The translations under genes were made by a program, and so were the position numbers. Shown one piece after another: positions 23,795 to 34,126 of a stretch of DNA of 64,000 nucleotides (its first letter is position 1; each line of letters begins with the position of its first letter). The stretch comes from Rhizobium sp. P32RR-XVIII. Lineage in GTDB: Bacteria > Pseudomonadota > Alphaproteobacteria > Rhizobiales > Rhizobiaceae. The DNA is taken from the NCBI RefSeq assembly GCF_012641395.1, contig NZ_JABAIH010000007.1, positions 62,001 to 126,000 on the forward strand, in the 5' to 3' direction. The notes below the pieces were generated by a model. It saw nothing but the letters and a program-made list of their open reading frames with translations. It had not been told where the DNA came from and made no database searches.

Positions 23795-24769
23795 TTATGA
23801 GAACAACATCGCAGAAAGCTTGCGGCGCGCTGCCACCGTCGCCGGATCCTTGAAACCCCAGACATCGAAGAACTGCAAAAGCTGCCGGCGTGCACCGTCG
23901 TCGTCGAACGTGCGGTCCTTGCGCATGATGTACAGCAGGTGGTCGGCCGCCTCGTCGCGCTTGCCTTCCACGTTGAGGATCTTCGCAAGCTTCATGCGGG
24001 CTTCGTGGTTGTCCGGATCACGTGCGAGATCCTGTTCCAGGAGAACGGGATCGCCAAGCTTGCGGGCCTCTTCGATCTGGTCGAGCTTGGTGAGGACCGC
24101 CTGAATGGCCGCGTCCTTGGCAAGCTCCTCCGGCAGACCGGTCAGCGCTTCCCGAGCGCGCTGATGCTGGTTGGCTGCAATCATGCATTCGGCCATGCCG
24201 GCAAGCGCCTTGGCATTCTCCGGTTCGGCTTGCATCACAGCCCCATAAAGCTGCGCAGCACCGTTGACATCGCCCGCCGCCAGAAGCCCGGCTGCCTCCT
24301 CGAGCACCGCTTCGATTTCCGCCGCCTGATCGGCACCGGCAGGACCGGCAAGGCGGTCGATGAACTGGCGAACCTGGCTTTCCGGGACGGCACCCATGAA
24401 GCCATCGGCGGGACGGCCGCCCGCGAAGGCGATGACGGCGGGGATCGACTGGATCCCGAGTTGGCCTGCGATCGACGGATGGTCGTCGATATTCATCTTC
24501 ACAAGCTTCACGCGGCCCTGAGCTTCGTTGACCACCTTTTCCAGCACCGGCGTCAACTGCTTGCACGGGCCGCACCAGGGCGCCCAGAAATCGACAAGCA
24601 CGGGCTGATTGCGCGATTCCTCGATGACGTCCTTCGCAAAGTTGGCGGTCGTCGTGTCCTTGATGAGGTCTCCGGCTGCCGCAGGCTGCGGCGCCGCCGA
24701 GCCAAAGCTCGCCTTTGCCGACATCTGTGCGCCGAAGGAATTTGCGTAAGGATTGTCGCTACCGCTCAT
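23795..24769 (-). CDS. CnoX-like thioredoxin/TPR co-chaperone
   Basis: 324 residues. An N-terminal thioredoxin domain (about 35-140) has VLVDFWAPWCGPCKQLTPVL, with a full CGPC active site at C66/C69, and IQSIPAVIAFAGGRP with the cis-Pro. A C-terminal tetratricopeptide-like half (about 155-320) has repeated AAGLLAAGDVNGAAQLYGAV and NHEARMKLAKILNVEGKRDE. This is the YbbN/CnoX layout, a holdase that protects proteins from oxidation and hands them to GroEL. E. coli YbbN lacks the second Cys; this one keeps CxxC and should be redox-active, as in Caulobacter. Confidence 0.9.
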   Translation of the reverse strand: MSGSDNPYANSFGAQMSAKASFGSAAPQPAAAGDLIKDTTTANFAKDVIEESRNQPVLVDFWAPWCGPCKQLTPVLEKVVNEAQGRVKLVKMNIDDHPSIAGQLGIQSIPAVIAFAGGRPADGFMGAVPESQVRQFIDRLAGPAGADQAAEIEAVLEEAAGLLAAGDVNGAAQLYGAVMQAEPENAKALAGMAECMIAANQHQRAREALTGLPEELAKDAAIQAVLTKLDQIEEARKLGDPVLLEQDLARDPDNHEARMKLAKILNVEGKRDEAADHLLYIMRKDRTFDDDGARRQLLQFFDVWGFKDPATVAARRKLSAMLFS

Positions 24770-24824
24770 TGTTATCTCCCGCCATGCCGGTCTCCCGGCT
24801 CTTTTCTAGCGTTAAAATCGTATC

Positions 24825-25334
24825 TCAGGCTGTCACTTTCAAGACAAGCGGCTTATGCCCGGTCGCTTCCATGAATCGAATAAGATCGGCGCTCGCGATC
24901 GACGTGGTCGCATCGTTGGACAACGGATGGCAATTGATGATCTCGTCTTTCATCAAGTCGGCATCGAGCACGAACGTCACATTGTTGCCCGTGTCGTTGA
25001 TGGCGCCGAAGGCAGTGACCGCCCCGGGGACGACGCCGAGGTATTCCATCAGCTTCTCCGGCTTGCCGAACGAAACCTTGCTTGCAGCACCGATCAGCGT
25101 ATGCACCGTCTTGAGATCGACGACGGCGTGTTCCTCGACCGTCAAAAGGTAGAACTGATCCTTCTTGTCTTTCACGAAAAGGTTCTTTGTGTGGCCGCCC
25201 GGCATCGCGTCGCGCAGCGATACCGATTCAGCCACGGTGAAGACCGGCACATGATCCTGCGTGCTATGCGTGATGCCGAGACCATCGAGAAAGGCAAAAA
25301 GATCGTCTCTGTTTTTCGGCTGGGCTTCGGTCAT
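24825..25334 (-). CDS. ProX/YbaK-type prolyl-tRNA synthetase-associated domain protein
   Basis: 169-residue free-standing aminoacyl-tRNA editing domain of the YbaK/ProRS-INS family. Motifs: FTVAESVSLRDAMPGGHTKN, LFVKDKKDQFYLLTV, HTLIGAASKVSFGKPEKLME, YLGVVPGAVTAFGAINDT and NVTFVLDADLM. The KN, the Lys of KVSFG and the GxxxPGAVTPFG-like motif are the editing-pocket marks. It most resembles PrdX/ProXp-ala, which removes Ala from tRNA-Pro. It acts in the cytoplasm as a proofreading factor. Single gene, 55 bases from the CnoX-like gene on the same strand. Confidence 0.88.
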   Translation of the reverse strand: MTEAQPKNRDDLFAFLDGLGITHSTQDHVPVFTVAESVSLRDAMPGGHTKNLFVKDKKDQFYLLTVEEHAVVDLKTVHTLIGAASKVSFGKPEKLMEYLGVVPGAVTAFGAINDTGNNVTFVLDADLMKDEIINCHPLSNDATTSIASADLIRFMEATGHKPLVLKVTA

Positions 25335-25500
25335 CGCGGCATCCGTCTTGCTCTGGAAGAAAGAGGTTAGACGCCCTGATTAAGTCGGCGCAACATGTTT
25401 TGCAATGTTCACCCTAGGCGCTTTTCCTTGGAAATACGGCGTTTTAGGAAGCCGCTCCCGAAGCCTTCGAATTTTTCTTGGCCTTTCCGTCATTTCCCTG

Positions 25501-25529
25501 TTGCATTTGAAAATCGGTTAGGCCATATA
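25501..25529 (+). promoter_or_regulatory. Possible promoter of the tRNA-Gly gene
   Basis: TTGCAT (25501-25506) and CATATA (25524-25529) are 17 bases apart and are followed by a GC-rich stretch. Start of transcription would be about 55 bases before the tRNA. Weak hexamers. Confidence 0.3.
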
Positions 25530-25592
25530 GCGCCCGTCGCCGCAAGGCGGCAGCCCACGGTCCACCAACTACCCCGGACCGATGCGGATTGA

Positions 25593-25667
25593 GCGGGTGT
25601 AGCTCAGGGGTAGAGCACAACCTTGCCAAGGTTGGGGTCGAGGGTTCAAATCCCTTCGCCCGCTCCA
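25593..25667 (+). tRNA. tRNA-Gly (anticodon GCC)
   Basis: 75 bases with encoded CCA. Acceptor GCGGGTG pairs with CGCCCGC. The D arm has GCTCAGGGGTAGAGC. The anticodon stem CAACC/GGTTG holds loop TTGCCAA with anticodon GCC at 25625-25627. The T arm has GAGGGTTCAAATCCCTT, and TCCA is the end. All cloverleaf parts are present. It reads GGC and GGU. No integrase or attachment-site repeat is visible downstream. Confidence 0.97.
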
Positions 25668-25883
25668 GTTTCTCTCAAAAGAAGAAGCGCCGTCACATGC
25701 GATCATGCGCGCGATGCTGTCTTCTTCGGCTCTCCAGCATTTTTTTCGTTGACCTCGCAGGTGTTGTATCCTGGCGTTTACCGGTGCCCGGCTGCAGCCT
25801 TTTTGTCGCGCCGTCTGAAAACCAATTGATTTGTGCGCAACGCATCGCCATGTTGAGACGGGGCGCAACAGTTGGTTTGATGT

Positions 25884-27211
25884 ATGCTGCAACGAATTGG
25901 TGAGACGGACGCGGCCCTGATTGACAGGCTGCAAAGATCCGCATTCGAGTATTTTCTGAAACATTCCAACACTGAAAACGGCCTGGTGGCGGATACATCC
26001 ATAGCTGGAGTTCCGGCCAGCATCGCCGCCGTCGGCTTTGCACTTTCAAGCTATCCGGTTGCCGTCGAACGCGGATGGATGCGGCGGGCCGAAGCCGCAG
26101 ACAGGACGCTTGCGACACTCCGCTTCTTTGCCGAAAGCCGTCAGGGGCGCGAACGCCACGCGACGGGCTATCGCGGCTTCTATTATCATTTTCTGCACAT
26201 GGACACCGGCCATCGTGCATGGAACAGCGAGCTCTCGACGATCGACACCACCCTGCTCGTCGCCGGTATGTTGACGGCTGCCGCCTATTTCGATGGTGCC
26301 GGCGAGGCCGAGACAGAAATCCGCGAGCTTGCGAAGCTCATCTACGAGCGGATCGATTGGCACTGGGCACTGAACAAGGGGCAGGCCGTATCCATGGGCT
26401 GGAAGCCCGGCAGCGGCTTTCTGCGCTGGCGCTACCAGGGCTATGACGAGGCGATCCTGCTCTATACGCTGGCGCTTGCTTCGCCGACGCATCCGATTCC
26501 ACAGTCGAGCTACGATGCCTTCGTCTCAAGCTATTCGTGGATGCTCTTCGGCAAGCAGCCCTATCTTTACGCCGGACCGCTCTTCATTCACCTCTTTTCG
26601 CATGCCTGGATCGATTTCCGCGGAATCCAGGACAAGGAGATGGTGGCGCACAACTGGGATTATTTCCGCAACACGCAGGTTTCGATCGCTGTGCAGCGCG
26701 ATTATGCCGAGCGCAATCCGGGTCATTTCGTCGGCTATAACAAGGATATCTGGGGGTTTTCCGCTTCCGATGGTCCACCGCCCACACGGCGGATGCGCGG
26801 CGGCCGCCATCCAAAGGTCCTCGGCTACGCTGCGCGCGGAGCACCGCTTGGCCCGGACGACGGCACGATTGCGCCCTGGGCGGCGCTCGCCTCGCTACCT
26901 TACGACCGGCAGGCTGCGCTCGATGGCGTGGAGGCGCTGCTTGCGACCTACCCCAGCCTGCTTTACGAGGGCCGCTTCCCCGGCGGCTTCAACCCCACGG
27001 TCAAGACGGCGCGGCCGGAGGGCTGGGTGGACGATCGCTGCGTCGGCATCGATCAGGGATTGCTGGTGATGACGATCGAAAACGACCGGTCGGATTTCAT
27101 CTGGAACCTGATGCGGCAATCGCCGATAATCCGTCGCGGCCTGGAGCGCGCCGGTTTCACAGGCGGCTGGCTGGAGCAAGAGGAAGCGCCAAGCGTCTCG
27201 CGAAAGACGGC

Positions 27212-27215
<4 letters not shown>
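25884..27215 (+). CDS. Glycoamylase-like / GH144-type glucanase family protein
   Basis: 443-residue (alpha/alpha)6-barrel protein of the glycoamylase-like family, which includes GH144 endo-beta-1,2-glucanases and part of cyclic beta-1,2-glucan synthase. Motifs: RLQRSAFEYFLKHSNTENGL, DTSIAGVPASIAAVGFALSS, TGYRGFYYHFLHMDTGHRAW, ELSTIDTTLLVAGML, WRYQGYDEAILLYTLALASP and YAARGAPLGPDDGTIAPWA with candidate acidic residues. No signal peptide is seen, so it would be cytoplasmic. Rhizobia make cyclic beta-1,2-glucan, so a glucan-remodelling role is plausible but inferred. An imperfect inverted repeat lies at 25819-25878. Its last four bases overlap the convergent iron-ABC ATPase gene. Confidence 0.75.
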
Positions 27216-28248
<1,033 letters not shown>

Positions 28249-28252
<4 letters not shown>

Positions 28253-29847
28253 TGGCCGGCGGTCCGTTTCGATTGGACATAGAGAAGAAGCGTCAGCGGC
28301 AGCGACAACACGATCATCATCACCGCATAGGGAGCGGCCGACACATAGTCGATTTCGCTGGTAAGAGACCAGAATTTCGTGGCCAGCGTCTCGACCCCAT
28401 TCGGCGACAGCATCAGCGTTGCCGTCAATTCGTTGGTAATGCCGAGGGCCGATAGCGCAACGCTCGCAGCAAAGCCGGGGGCGGCAAGCCGCATGGTAAT
28501 CTGGCGCACGGCCTGCGCTGGGGTCCGTCCAAGGCCCATCGCCGCCCGCTCCAGCTCCACCGGCGCCTGTGCGATGCTGGCGCGAAGACCGACCATGGCG
28601 CGCGGCAGGAAGAGCAGGACATAAGCGACGAGGAGCGTCGCAAAGGTCTGGTAGAGCGGCAACGCCACCCGCACGGTGATCGTGACCAGCGCCAGCGCTA
28701 CGACGACGCCCGGAAGCGAGCCGACGTAATAGTGGCAGGCTTCCAGCACCCGTTGGAAACGGCCAGGTGCGCGAACCGAAAGCCAGGCCATCGGGGCAGC
28801 CGCAATCGTCGCCAGCACGCCGCCTGCGACCGCAAGGACAATCGTCTGTAGGAAAGCATTTCCGACTGTATCCAGCCGCCAGATGTCCGCACCGCCAAGA
28901 TAGAGCCACCGTCCGAGCGTTACCAGCGGCACTCCGAGCGTCAGGACCGCAAGCGCGACCGGCAACAGGATCGCAGGGACCACGAACCAGCCGAGACGGC
29001 GGCGATCGGCGGGGCGCGCGGAACCGGAGCCGACACGGGCATACCGCTCGTTGCCGCGAAGCAGGATTTCGAGGCCGAGCAGGAAGAGGCAGCAAGCGAC
29101 GAGCACGCCGCCGAGCATATTGGCAGCAGGGCTGTTATAGGCCGACTGGAACTGATCGACGATCGCCGTCGCAAACGTGTCGAAGCGGATCATCACGAAC
29201 AGGCCGTATTCGGAAAGCAGGTGCAGTGCGATCAGCAGCGAGCCCCCGCAGACCGCAAGCCGCAGCTGCGGCAGCACCGTGCGGAAAAAGACGCCCCAGG
29301 GACCGAGGCCGAGCGATGCCGCCGCATCCTCGATCGCCGGATCGAGGCGGCGAAGGGCAGCGGCAACCGGCAGATAGAGAAAAGGATAATAGGCAAGCAC
29401 GGAAACGAAGACGCCGCTTTGCAGGCCGCGCATGCCGGGAACGAGGCTGACCCAGGCATAGCTGTGCACGAACGCCGGAACGGCAAGCGGTGCCACGGCG
29501 AGCCACGACCATATGCGCGGAAAGGGAATGTCGGTCCGCTCCGTCAGCCAAGCGAGCGTCACCGCAAGAGCGAGCGACAAGGGGATGGTAAGCGCTTCGA
29601 GGAGGACGGTATTGACGAGCAGTTCGCCGACGCGCGGCCGGAACACCAGCTCCTCGACGGTATGCCAGCCGACCTCGACAGTGACCCAGCCGATAAAGCC
29701 GAGCGGCACAAGGCTCAGGGCGGCAATCAGCGTGGCAAAGGCAACGACGGAGAGGTGGGGAATGCGCCTTCGCAGCAAACCACCGCCAATCTGCGCGCCA
29801 TTAACAGGCGCGAACTCAGAAGCAAATGGTCTGTTATCTTGCAGCAA
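28249..29847 (-). CDS. Iron(III) ABC transporter permease, fused two-domain (FbpB type)
   Basis: 532-residue inner-membrane permease with two homologous membrane domains in one chain, as in FbpB and ThiP, about twelve helices. Each half carries an EAA loop: IEDAAASLGLGPWGVFFRTV then LPQLR in the first, and LERAAMGLGRTPAQAVRQIT in the second. Between the binding-protein gene and this one is a strong hairpin (29878-29906) that may lower its expression relative to the binding protein. The stop overlaps the ATPase start by four bases. Confidence 0.92.
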
Positions 29848-29877
29848 GGCACACGCCTTTTGTCGCTGAAAAAGGAA

Positions 29878-29906
29878 GCCAACCGCTTCTGTTTCAAGCG
29901 GTTGGC
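29878..29906 (-). terminator. Hairpin between iron-binding-protein and permease genes
   Basis: GCCAACCGCTT (29878-29888), loop of seven, AAGCGGTTGGC (29896-29906): a perfect 11-pair stem. On the minus strand it is followed by TTCCTTTTTC. It could be a partial terminator or a 3'-end stabiliser of the binding-protein mRNA. Confidence 0.75.
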
Positions 29907-29983
29907 AGGGATCGGGTCATGCCCTAAGGTTTTCTTGAGTTAAAAGCAATGGTTTTGACTCACATAGCCTGCGGCAGAAAGCC

Positions 29984-31000
29984 TTAGATGAGACCCGCGG
30001 CCGTCATCAGCTCGACCACCTTCTTGCTGTCGAGCTCGGACGCTTCGACCTTCGGCGCGTTCAGGTCCTTGAGCGGAACGAGCTCCGGGTTGGAGTCGCC
30101 GCTTACCGCATATTCATAGGACGTGCCGTTCTTCAGGATGTCCTGACCGGCCTTGCCGGCGATGAACTTCAGAAACGCCTGGGCTTCCTTCATGTGCTGC
30201 GTCGACTTGAGGACGCCGCCGCCGGAGACGCTGACGAACGCGCCCGGATCCTGGTTCTTGAAGTAGTGCAGGCCGACATTCTTGCTGTTCTCGCCGGTCT
30301 TCGCCTGATCGCCGAACCAGTAGTAGTGATAGATGATCGCACCTTCGACTTCACCGGCATTGACGGCCTTCATGGCAACGCTGTTACCCTTGTAGGGCGT
30401 TGCGTTTTCCTTGAGCGCCTTCAGCCAGGCGGCCGTTGCGTCTTCGCCCTTCAGCTGCAGCAGCGCACCGACGATCGCCTGGAAATCGGCGCCGGCCGGC
30501 GCCGCACCCCAGCGGCCCTTCCAGGCTGGGTCTGCGAGGTCAAGCATGGACTTCGGCAGCTTGTCTTCCGTCAGCTTGCTCTTGTCGTAGGCGAAGACGG
30601 TGGTGCGTGCGGCGATGCCCGTCCACATGCCGTCGGCCGGGCGGTACTGCGCCGGGACCAGGTCGAGCGTTTCCTTGTCGACCGGAGCGAAGAGACCGGC
30701 GCCGTCGACGAGCGTCATAGCCGGGGAGTTTTCCGTCAGGAATACGTCAGCCGGAGAAGCGTCGCCTTCCTGGATGATCTGGTTGGCGAACTGCATGTCG
30801 CTGCCCTGGCGCATGGTCACCTTGATGCCCGTTTCCTTGGTGAAGGCATCGATCCATTCACGGCCGAGGCCTTCATGCTGGGCGTTGTAGACGACGATAC
30901 CTTCGGAATCCTGCGCATTCGCGCTGGAAGCCAGCGACGTCGCTGCAAGGAGCGAGGCGGCAAAAGCAAGCGCGGAAAAGCGCGAAAGAGAAATTTTCAT
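29984..31000 (-). CDS. Iron(III) ABC transporter, periplasmic binding protein
   Basis: 338-residue ferric-iron-binding protein of the FbpA/FutA class. The signal peptide (ISLSRFSALAFAASLLAATS, cleavage near ANAQD) is followed by GIVVYNAQHEGLGREWIDAF, TGIKVTMRQGSDMQFANQII, DVFLTENSPAMTLVDGAGLF and AIIYHYYWFGDQAK, which carries the paired tyrosines that usually bind iron. ATG 31000 has GGAGGG before it; the frame opens 25 codons further upstream. Its promoter carries two RirA-type operators, which supports iron as ligand. Confidence 0.92.
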   Translation of the reverse strand: MKISLSRFSALAFAASLLAATSLASSANAQDSEGIVVYNAQHEGLGREWIDAFTKETGIKVTMRQGSDMQFANQIIQEGDASPADVFLTENSPAMTLVDGAGLFAPVDKETLDLVPAQYRPADGMWTGIAARTTVFAYDKSKLTEDKLPKSMLDLADPAWKGRWGAAPAGADFQAIVGALLQLKGEDATAAWLKALKENATPYKGNSVAMKAVNAGEVEGAIIYHYYWFGDQAKTGENSKNVGLHYFKNQDPGAFVSVSGGGVLKSTQHMKEAQAFLKFIAGKAGQDILKNGTSYEYAVSGDSNPELVPLKDLNAPKVEASELDSKKVVELMTAAGLI

Positions 31001-31046
31001 TGATACCCTCCATGGCGGTGTCACCCCATTTCGGTGACGCGCACCC

Positions 31047-31075
31047 CCTATATTTTTCTTGATTGGTTTTTTCAA
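31047..31075 (-). promoter_or_regulatory. Promoter of the iron ABC transporter operon
   Basis: On the minus strand TTGAAA (31075-31070), 17 bases, TATAGG (31052-31047). The -35 lies inside the iron-responsive operator at 31058-31076, as expected for repression. Confidence 0.6.
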
Positions 31076-31076
31076 G
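31058..31076. promoter_or_regulatory. RirA-type iron-responsive operator, site 1
   Basis: CTTGATTGGTTTTTTCAAG, a CTTGA-N9-TCAAG inverted repeat. It fits the rhizobial iron-responsive operator pattern TGA-N9-TCA. It covers the -35 of the predicted promoter. Confidence 0.68.
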
Positions 31077-31106
31077 TTTACAGGAGAGCAAAGTGATCAA
31101 AAATAC

Positions 31107-31123
31107 TTGAATAAACGCATCAA
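31107..31123. promoter_or_regulatory. RirA-type iron-responsive operator, site 2
   Basis: TTGAATAAACGCATCAA, again TTGA-N9-TCAA, centred 48 bases from site 1 and upstream of the promoter. Confidence 0.6.
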
Positions 31124-31154
31124 CTTTAGAACGATTCCATTGAGGAATGCCATG

Positions 31155-31194
31155 AACAAAAAAAGGCACGACGGCGTCACGCCATCGTCCCTTT
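31155..31194 (-). terminator. Intrinsic terminator of the pipecolate/lysine operon
   Basis: 31162-31177 and 31179-31194 are complementary at 14 of 16 positions, plus one G-T. On the minus strand the stem runs into seven T. It lies 21 bases downstream of the amaB stop. Confidence 0.85.
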
Positions 31195-31215
31195 CAGGTT
31201 CCATGCGATTATCGA

Positions 31216-32754
31216 TCACTCAACGTCGAATTTGACGCCCTGAGCGAGGGGCAGCGTCTTGCCGTAGTTGATCGTGTTCGTCGTGCGGCGCATGTAGGCC
31301 TTCCACGCATCCGAGCCCGACTCGCGGCCGCCGCCGGTTTCCTTTTCGCCACCGAAGGCACCACCGATTTCAGCGCCCGACGGCCCAAGGTTCACGTTCG
31401 CGATACCGCAGTCCGATCCGCGCGCGGAAACGAAGGTTTCGGCTTCGCGCATGTCGTTCGTGAAGATTGAGGATGAAAGGCCCTGCGGCACGGCATTGTG
31501 CAGCTCGAGCACCTCATCGAAATCCGCATACTTCATGACATAGAGGATCGGCGCGAAGGTCTCGTGCTCGACCGGACCCGTCTGCGACGGCATTTCGACC
31601 AGCGCCGGACGCACATAGAAGGCATCGGCAGAACCGTTCTCAACACGGTCGCCGCCGGTGACCTTGCCGCCTGACGACTTCGCTTCGGAAAGCGCCGACT
31701 GCATCTTGTCGAAAGCCGCCTTGTCGATCAGCGGACCAACCAGCGTGCCGTTCTCCAGCGGGTTGCCGATCGTGACCGATCCATAGGCTTTCTGCAGGCG
31801 CGGAACGAGCTGATCGTAGACGCTCTCGTGCACGAAGAGGCGGCGAAGCGTCGTGCAGCGCTGGCCGGCAGTCCCCATGGCCGAAAAGGCGACGCCGCGA
31901 AGGGTCAGATCGAGATCGGCCGTCGGGCAGATGATCGCGGCATTGTTACCACCAAGTTCGAGGATTGCGCGCGCGAAACGCTGCGACAGCCGTGGACCGA
32001 CAGCGCGGCCCATGGCCGTGGAGCCGGTGGCGGAAACCAGCGGCACCTTCGGGTGATCGACGAGCACTTCACCGACATCGCGGCCGCCGATCAAGAGCGT
32101 CGAGAGGTTTGCCGGCGCCTGGCCGCCTTCGGCGACGAAACGCTTCAGCGCCTTCTCGAACAGCGCCTGCACGGCAAGGGCCGTGAGCGGCGTCTTTTCC
32201 GATGGCTTCCAGACGGTGGAGTTGCCGCAGACGAGCGCCAGCGCCGCATTCCATGACCAGACGGCAACCGGGAAATTGAAGGCGGAAATGATGCCGACGA
32301 CGCCGAGCGGATGCCAGCTTTCCATCATGCGATGTTCGGAGCGCTCGGTGGCGATCGTCAGACCGTAGAGCTGGCGCGAAAGGCCGACGGCGAAATCGCA
32401 GATGTCGATCATCTCCTGGACCTCGCCGAGGCCCTCCGAGGTGATCTTCCCAACTTCGATCGAAACGAGACGGCCGAGCGCCGACTTCGCCGCACGAAGC
32501 TCTTCGCCCAGCAGACGGACGAGTTCGCCGCGCTTCGGCGCCGGCACGGCGAGCCATGCGGCGAAAGCCCTGTGTGCCTCGTCAATTGCCTTTTTGGCAT
32601 CGGCGACGGAATGCTCCTTGAGCAGGCCGATTTCCTTGCCCGTGACCGGCGAGGTGACGCGCAGCGTGCCGCCGGTGTAGCGGGCGGCATCGACGCCGAG
32701 TTCGGAAAGCAGCTTCTTCGTTTCAGCTGCGAGATCGAGGCTAGCGATGGTCAT
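31216..32754 (-). CDS. amaB: L-piperidine-6-carboxylate / aminoadipate semialdehyde dehydrogenase AmaB
   Basis: NAD-dependent aldehyde dehydrogenase of the ALDH7 (antiquitin) type, oxidising L-2-aminoadipate semialdehyde to L-2-aminoadipate. The 512-residue product has GVVGIISAFNFPVAVWSWN, VWKPSEKTPL, SATGSTAMGRAVG, catalytic Glu266 in ILELGGNNAAI, catalytic Cys300 in GTAGQRCTTLRR and EIGGAFGGEKETGGGRESGS, a substrate loop typical of ALDH7. It follows amaA by 21 bases. With amaA and hglS next to it the pipecolate branch of lysine breakdown is the best reading. Confidence 0.9.
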   Translation of the reverse strand: MTIASLDLAAETKKLLSELGVDAARYTGGTLRVTSPVTGKEIGLLKEHSVADAKKAIDEAHRAFAAWLAVPAPKRGELVRLLGEELRAAKSALGRLVSIEVGKITSEGLGEVQEMIDICDFAVGLSRQLYGLTIATERSEHRMMESWHPLGVVGIISAFNFPVAVWSWNAALALVCGNSTVWKPSEKTPLTALAVQALFEKALKRFVAEGGQAPANLSTLLIGGRDVGEVLVDHPKVPLVSATGSTAMGRAVGPRLSQRFARAILELGGNNAAIICPTADLDLTLRGVAFSAMGTAGQRCTTLRRLFVHESVYDQLVPRLQKAYGSVTIGNPLENGTLVGPLIDKAAFDKMQSALSEAKSSGGKVTGGDRVENGSADAFYVRPALVEMPSQTGPVEHETFAPILYVMKYADFDEVLELHNAVPQGLSSSIFTNDMREAETFVSARGSDCGIANVNLGPSGAEIGGAFGGEKETGGGRESGSDAWKAYMRRTTNTINYGKTLPLAQGVKFDVE

Positions 32755-32775
32755 GTGTTTCCAACCTTCTTGTTC

Positions 32776-34059
32776 TTAAAAGCGTGCATCGGCGAAGTGC
32801 GCGACCTGGGCGCCGGCTTCGTACCACATTTCCTTGAGGGCGCGGAACCCTGGCTCGCGCGGGTCCGTCAACGGCAAGGGCAGATCGGCTTCACCGATCT
32901 TGCCGAGAATATGCTCCGCCAGCGTACGGCCGAAGACTGTGCCGGGCGCTATGCCGCGGCCATTATAGCCAGAGAAGCCCACGACATTCGGCGCGAATTT
33001 GTGAAAACGCGGCAGTGCATTGTCGGTCATGCCGATCTTGCCGTACCACTCGTATTCGAACTCTACGTCGCCGATCTGCGGAAAGAGTTTTTTGAGGGAG
33101 CGCTTCGCCCAGCCTTTATGAACCGAGGCGCCGGTGTTGCGCAGCGCCCCGACGCTGCCGAAGACAAGGCGCCCAGCCTGGTCCATCCGGAACGAGGAGA
33201 GGATTTCCTTTGTGTCCCATACGCCTTCGCGGCCGGGAAGGATGGACTGTTGCAGGTTGTGACCGAGTGGTGCGGTCGCTAGATTGAAATAGGGAAGATG
33301 CACCTGCTCGCTGCGCACCTGCTCCCAAGGCCCGGTGCTATAGGCATCGGTGGCGACGATGATCCACTCGGCGGTCACCTGGCCCTTGGCCGTCTTCACT
33401 ATCCATCGGCTACCATTTCGCTCGGTCGCGATGACCGGGCTCGATGTATGGATGGAAACGCCTGCCTTGACGGCCGCATGCGCCAGGCCGCGGGCATAGG
33501 CGAGCGGCTGCAGCGTTCCGGCGCGCATATCGAGCAGCGAACCGGCGTAAGCAGTGCTGCCGATACGGCGCGCGGTCTCGGCAGCGTCCAGAAGCTTGAC
33601 CGGGGCTCCGCGCGCCGACCATTGCGCCGCACGCGCCTCGATTTCCTTCAGCCCCTCCGCGCCCACGGCGCAATGGAGCGTGCCGTTCTTTTCAAGCTCG
33701 CATGCAATGCCGTGCTTTTCGATGAGCTCCATGACGAGGCTTGGCGCATTGCCCAGAAGCTCAAGCAGGCGCTCTCCATAGACCGGACCGAGCACGCCCG
33801 GCAGATCGTCCGGCATCACCCACATACCGGCATTGATAAGCCCGACATTGCGCCCAGCCCCGCCAAAGCCGATTTCCTTGGCCTCGAGCAGCACGACCTT
33901 CGACCCGGCCTCGGCAAGATGAAGACTGGACGAAAGCCCTGTGTAACCACCGCCGACGACCACGACATCGGCCAATACCGCGCCGTCCAGCGCCGGTGTT
34001 TCCGGCGGCTGCGGAGCGGTCCTTTCCCAAAGCCCGTGGGAGCGGGGATCATCCAGCAT
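32776..34059 (-). CDS. amaA: FAD-dependent L-pipecolate oxidase AmaA
   Basis: DAO-fold flavoprotein of 427 residues. The FAD motif is DVVVVGGGYTGLSSSLHLAE, then VVLLEAKEIGFGGAGRNVGL with the GRN-G motif of the glycine/sarcosine/pipecolate oxidase group, and ends with EYEWYGKIGMTDNALPRFHK and GFSGYNGRGIAPGTVFGRTL. It should oxidise L-pipecolate to delta-1-piperideine-6-carboxylate, whose open form is the AmaB substrate. Similar proteins oxidise other amines (gamma-glutamylputrescine); the specific call rests on the neighbours. Confidence 0.82.
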   Translation of the reverse strand: MLDDPRSHGLWERTAPQPPETPALDGAVLADVVVVGGGYTGLSSSLHLAEAGSKVVLLEAKEIGFGGAGRNVGLINAGMWVMPDDLPGVLGPVYGERLLELLGNAPSLVMELIEKHGIACELEKNGTLHCAVGAEGLKEIEARAAQWSARGAPVKLLDAAETARRIGSTAYAGSLLDMRAGTLQPLAYARGLAHAAVKAGVSIHTSSPVIATERNGSRWIVKTAKGQVTAEWIIVATDAYSTGPWEQVRSEQVHLPYFNLATAPLGHNLQQSILPGREGVWDTKEILSSFRMDQAGRLVFGSVGALRNTGASVHKGWAKRSLKKLFPQIGDVEFEYEWYGKIGMTDNALPRFHKFAPNVVGFSGYNGRGIAPGTVFGRTLAEHILGKIGEADLPLPLTDPREPGFRALKEMWYEAGAQVAHFADARF

Positions 34060-34126
34060 CGGTCAGTCCATTCTGGGCAAATATGGCGGGCACTTTAGCG
34101 CCGCCGAGGGCATTGCGGAAGCGACA

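Noticed and set aside
23020..23988. 322-codon version of the Lon-substrate-domain protein
   Set aside because: The first 99 codons overlap the CnoX-like gene end in another frame and are Arg/Ser/Thr-rich noise; the family start is ATG 23691.
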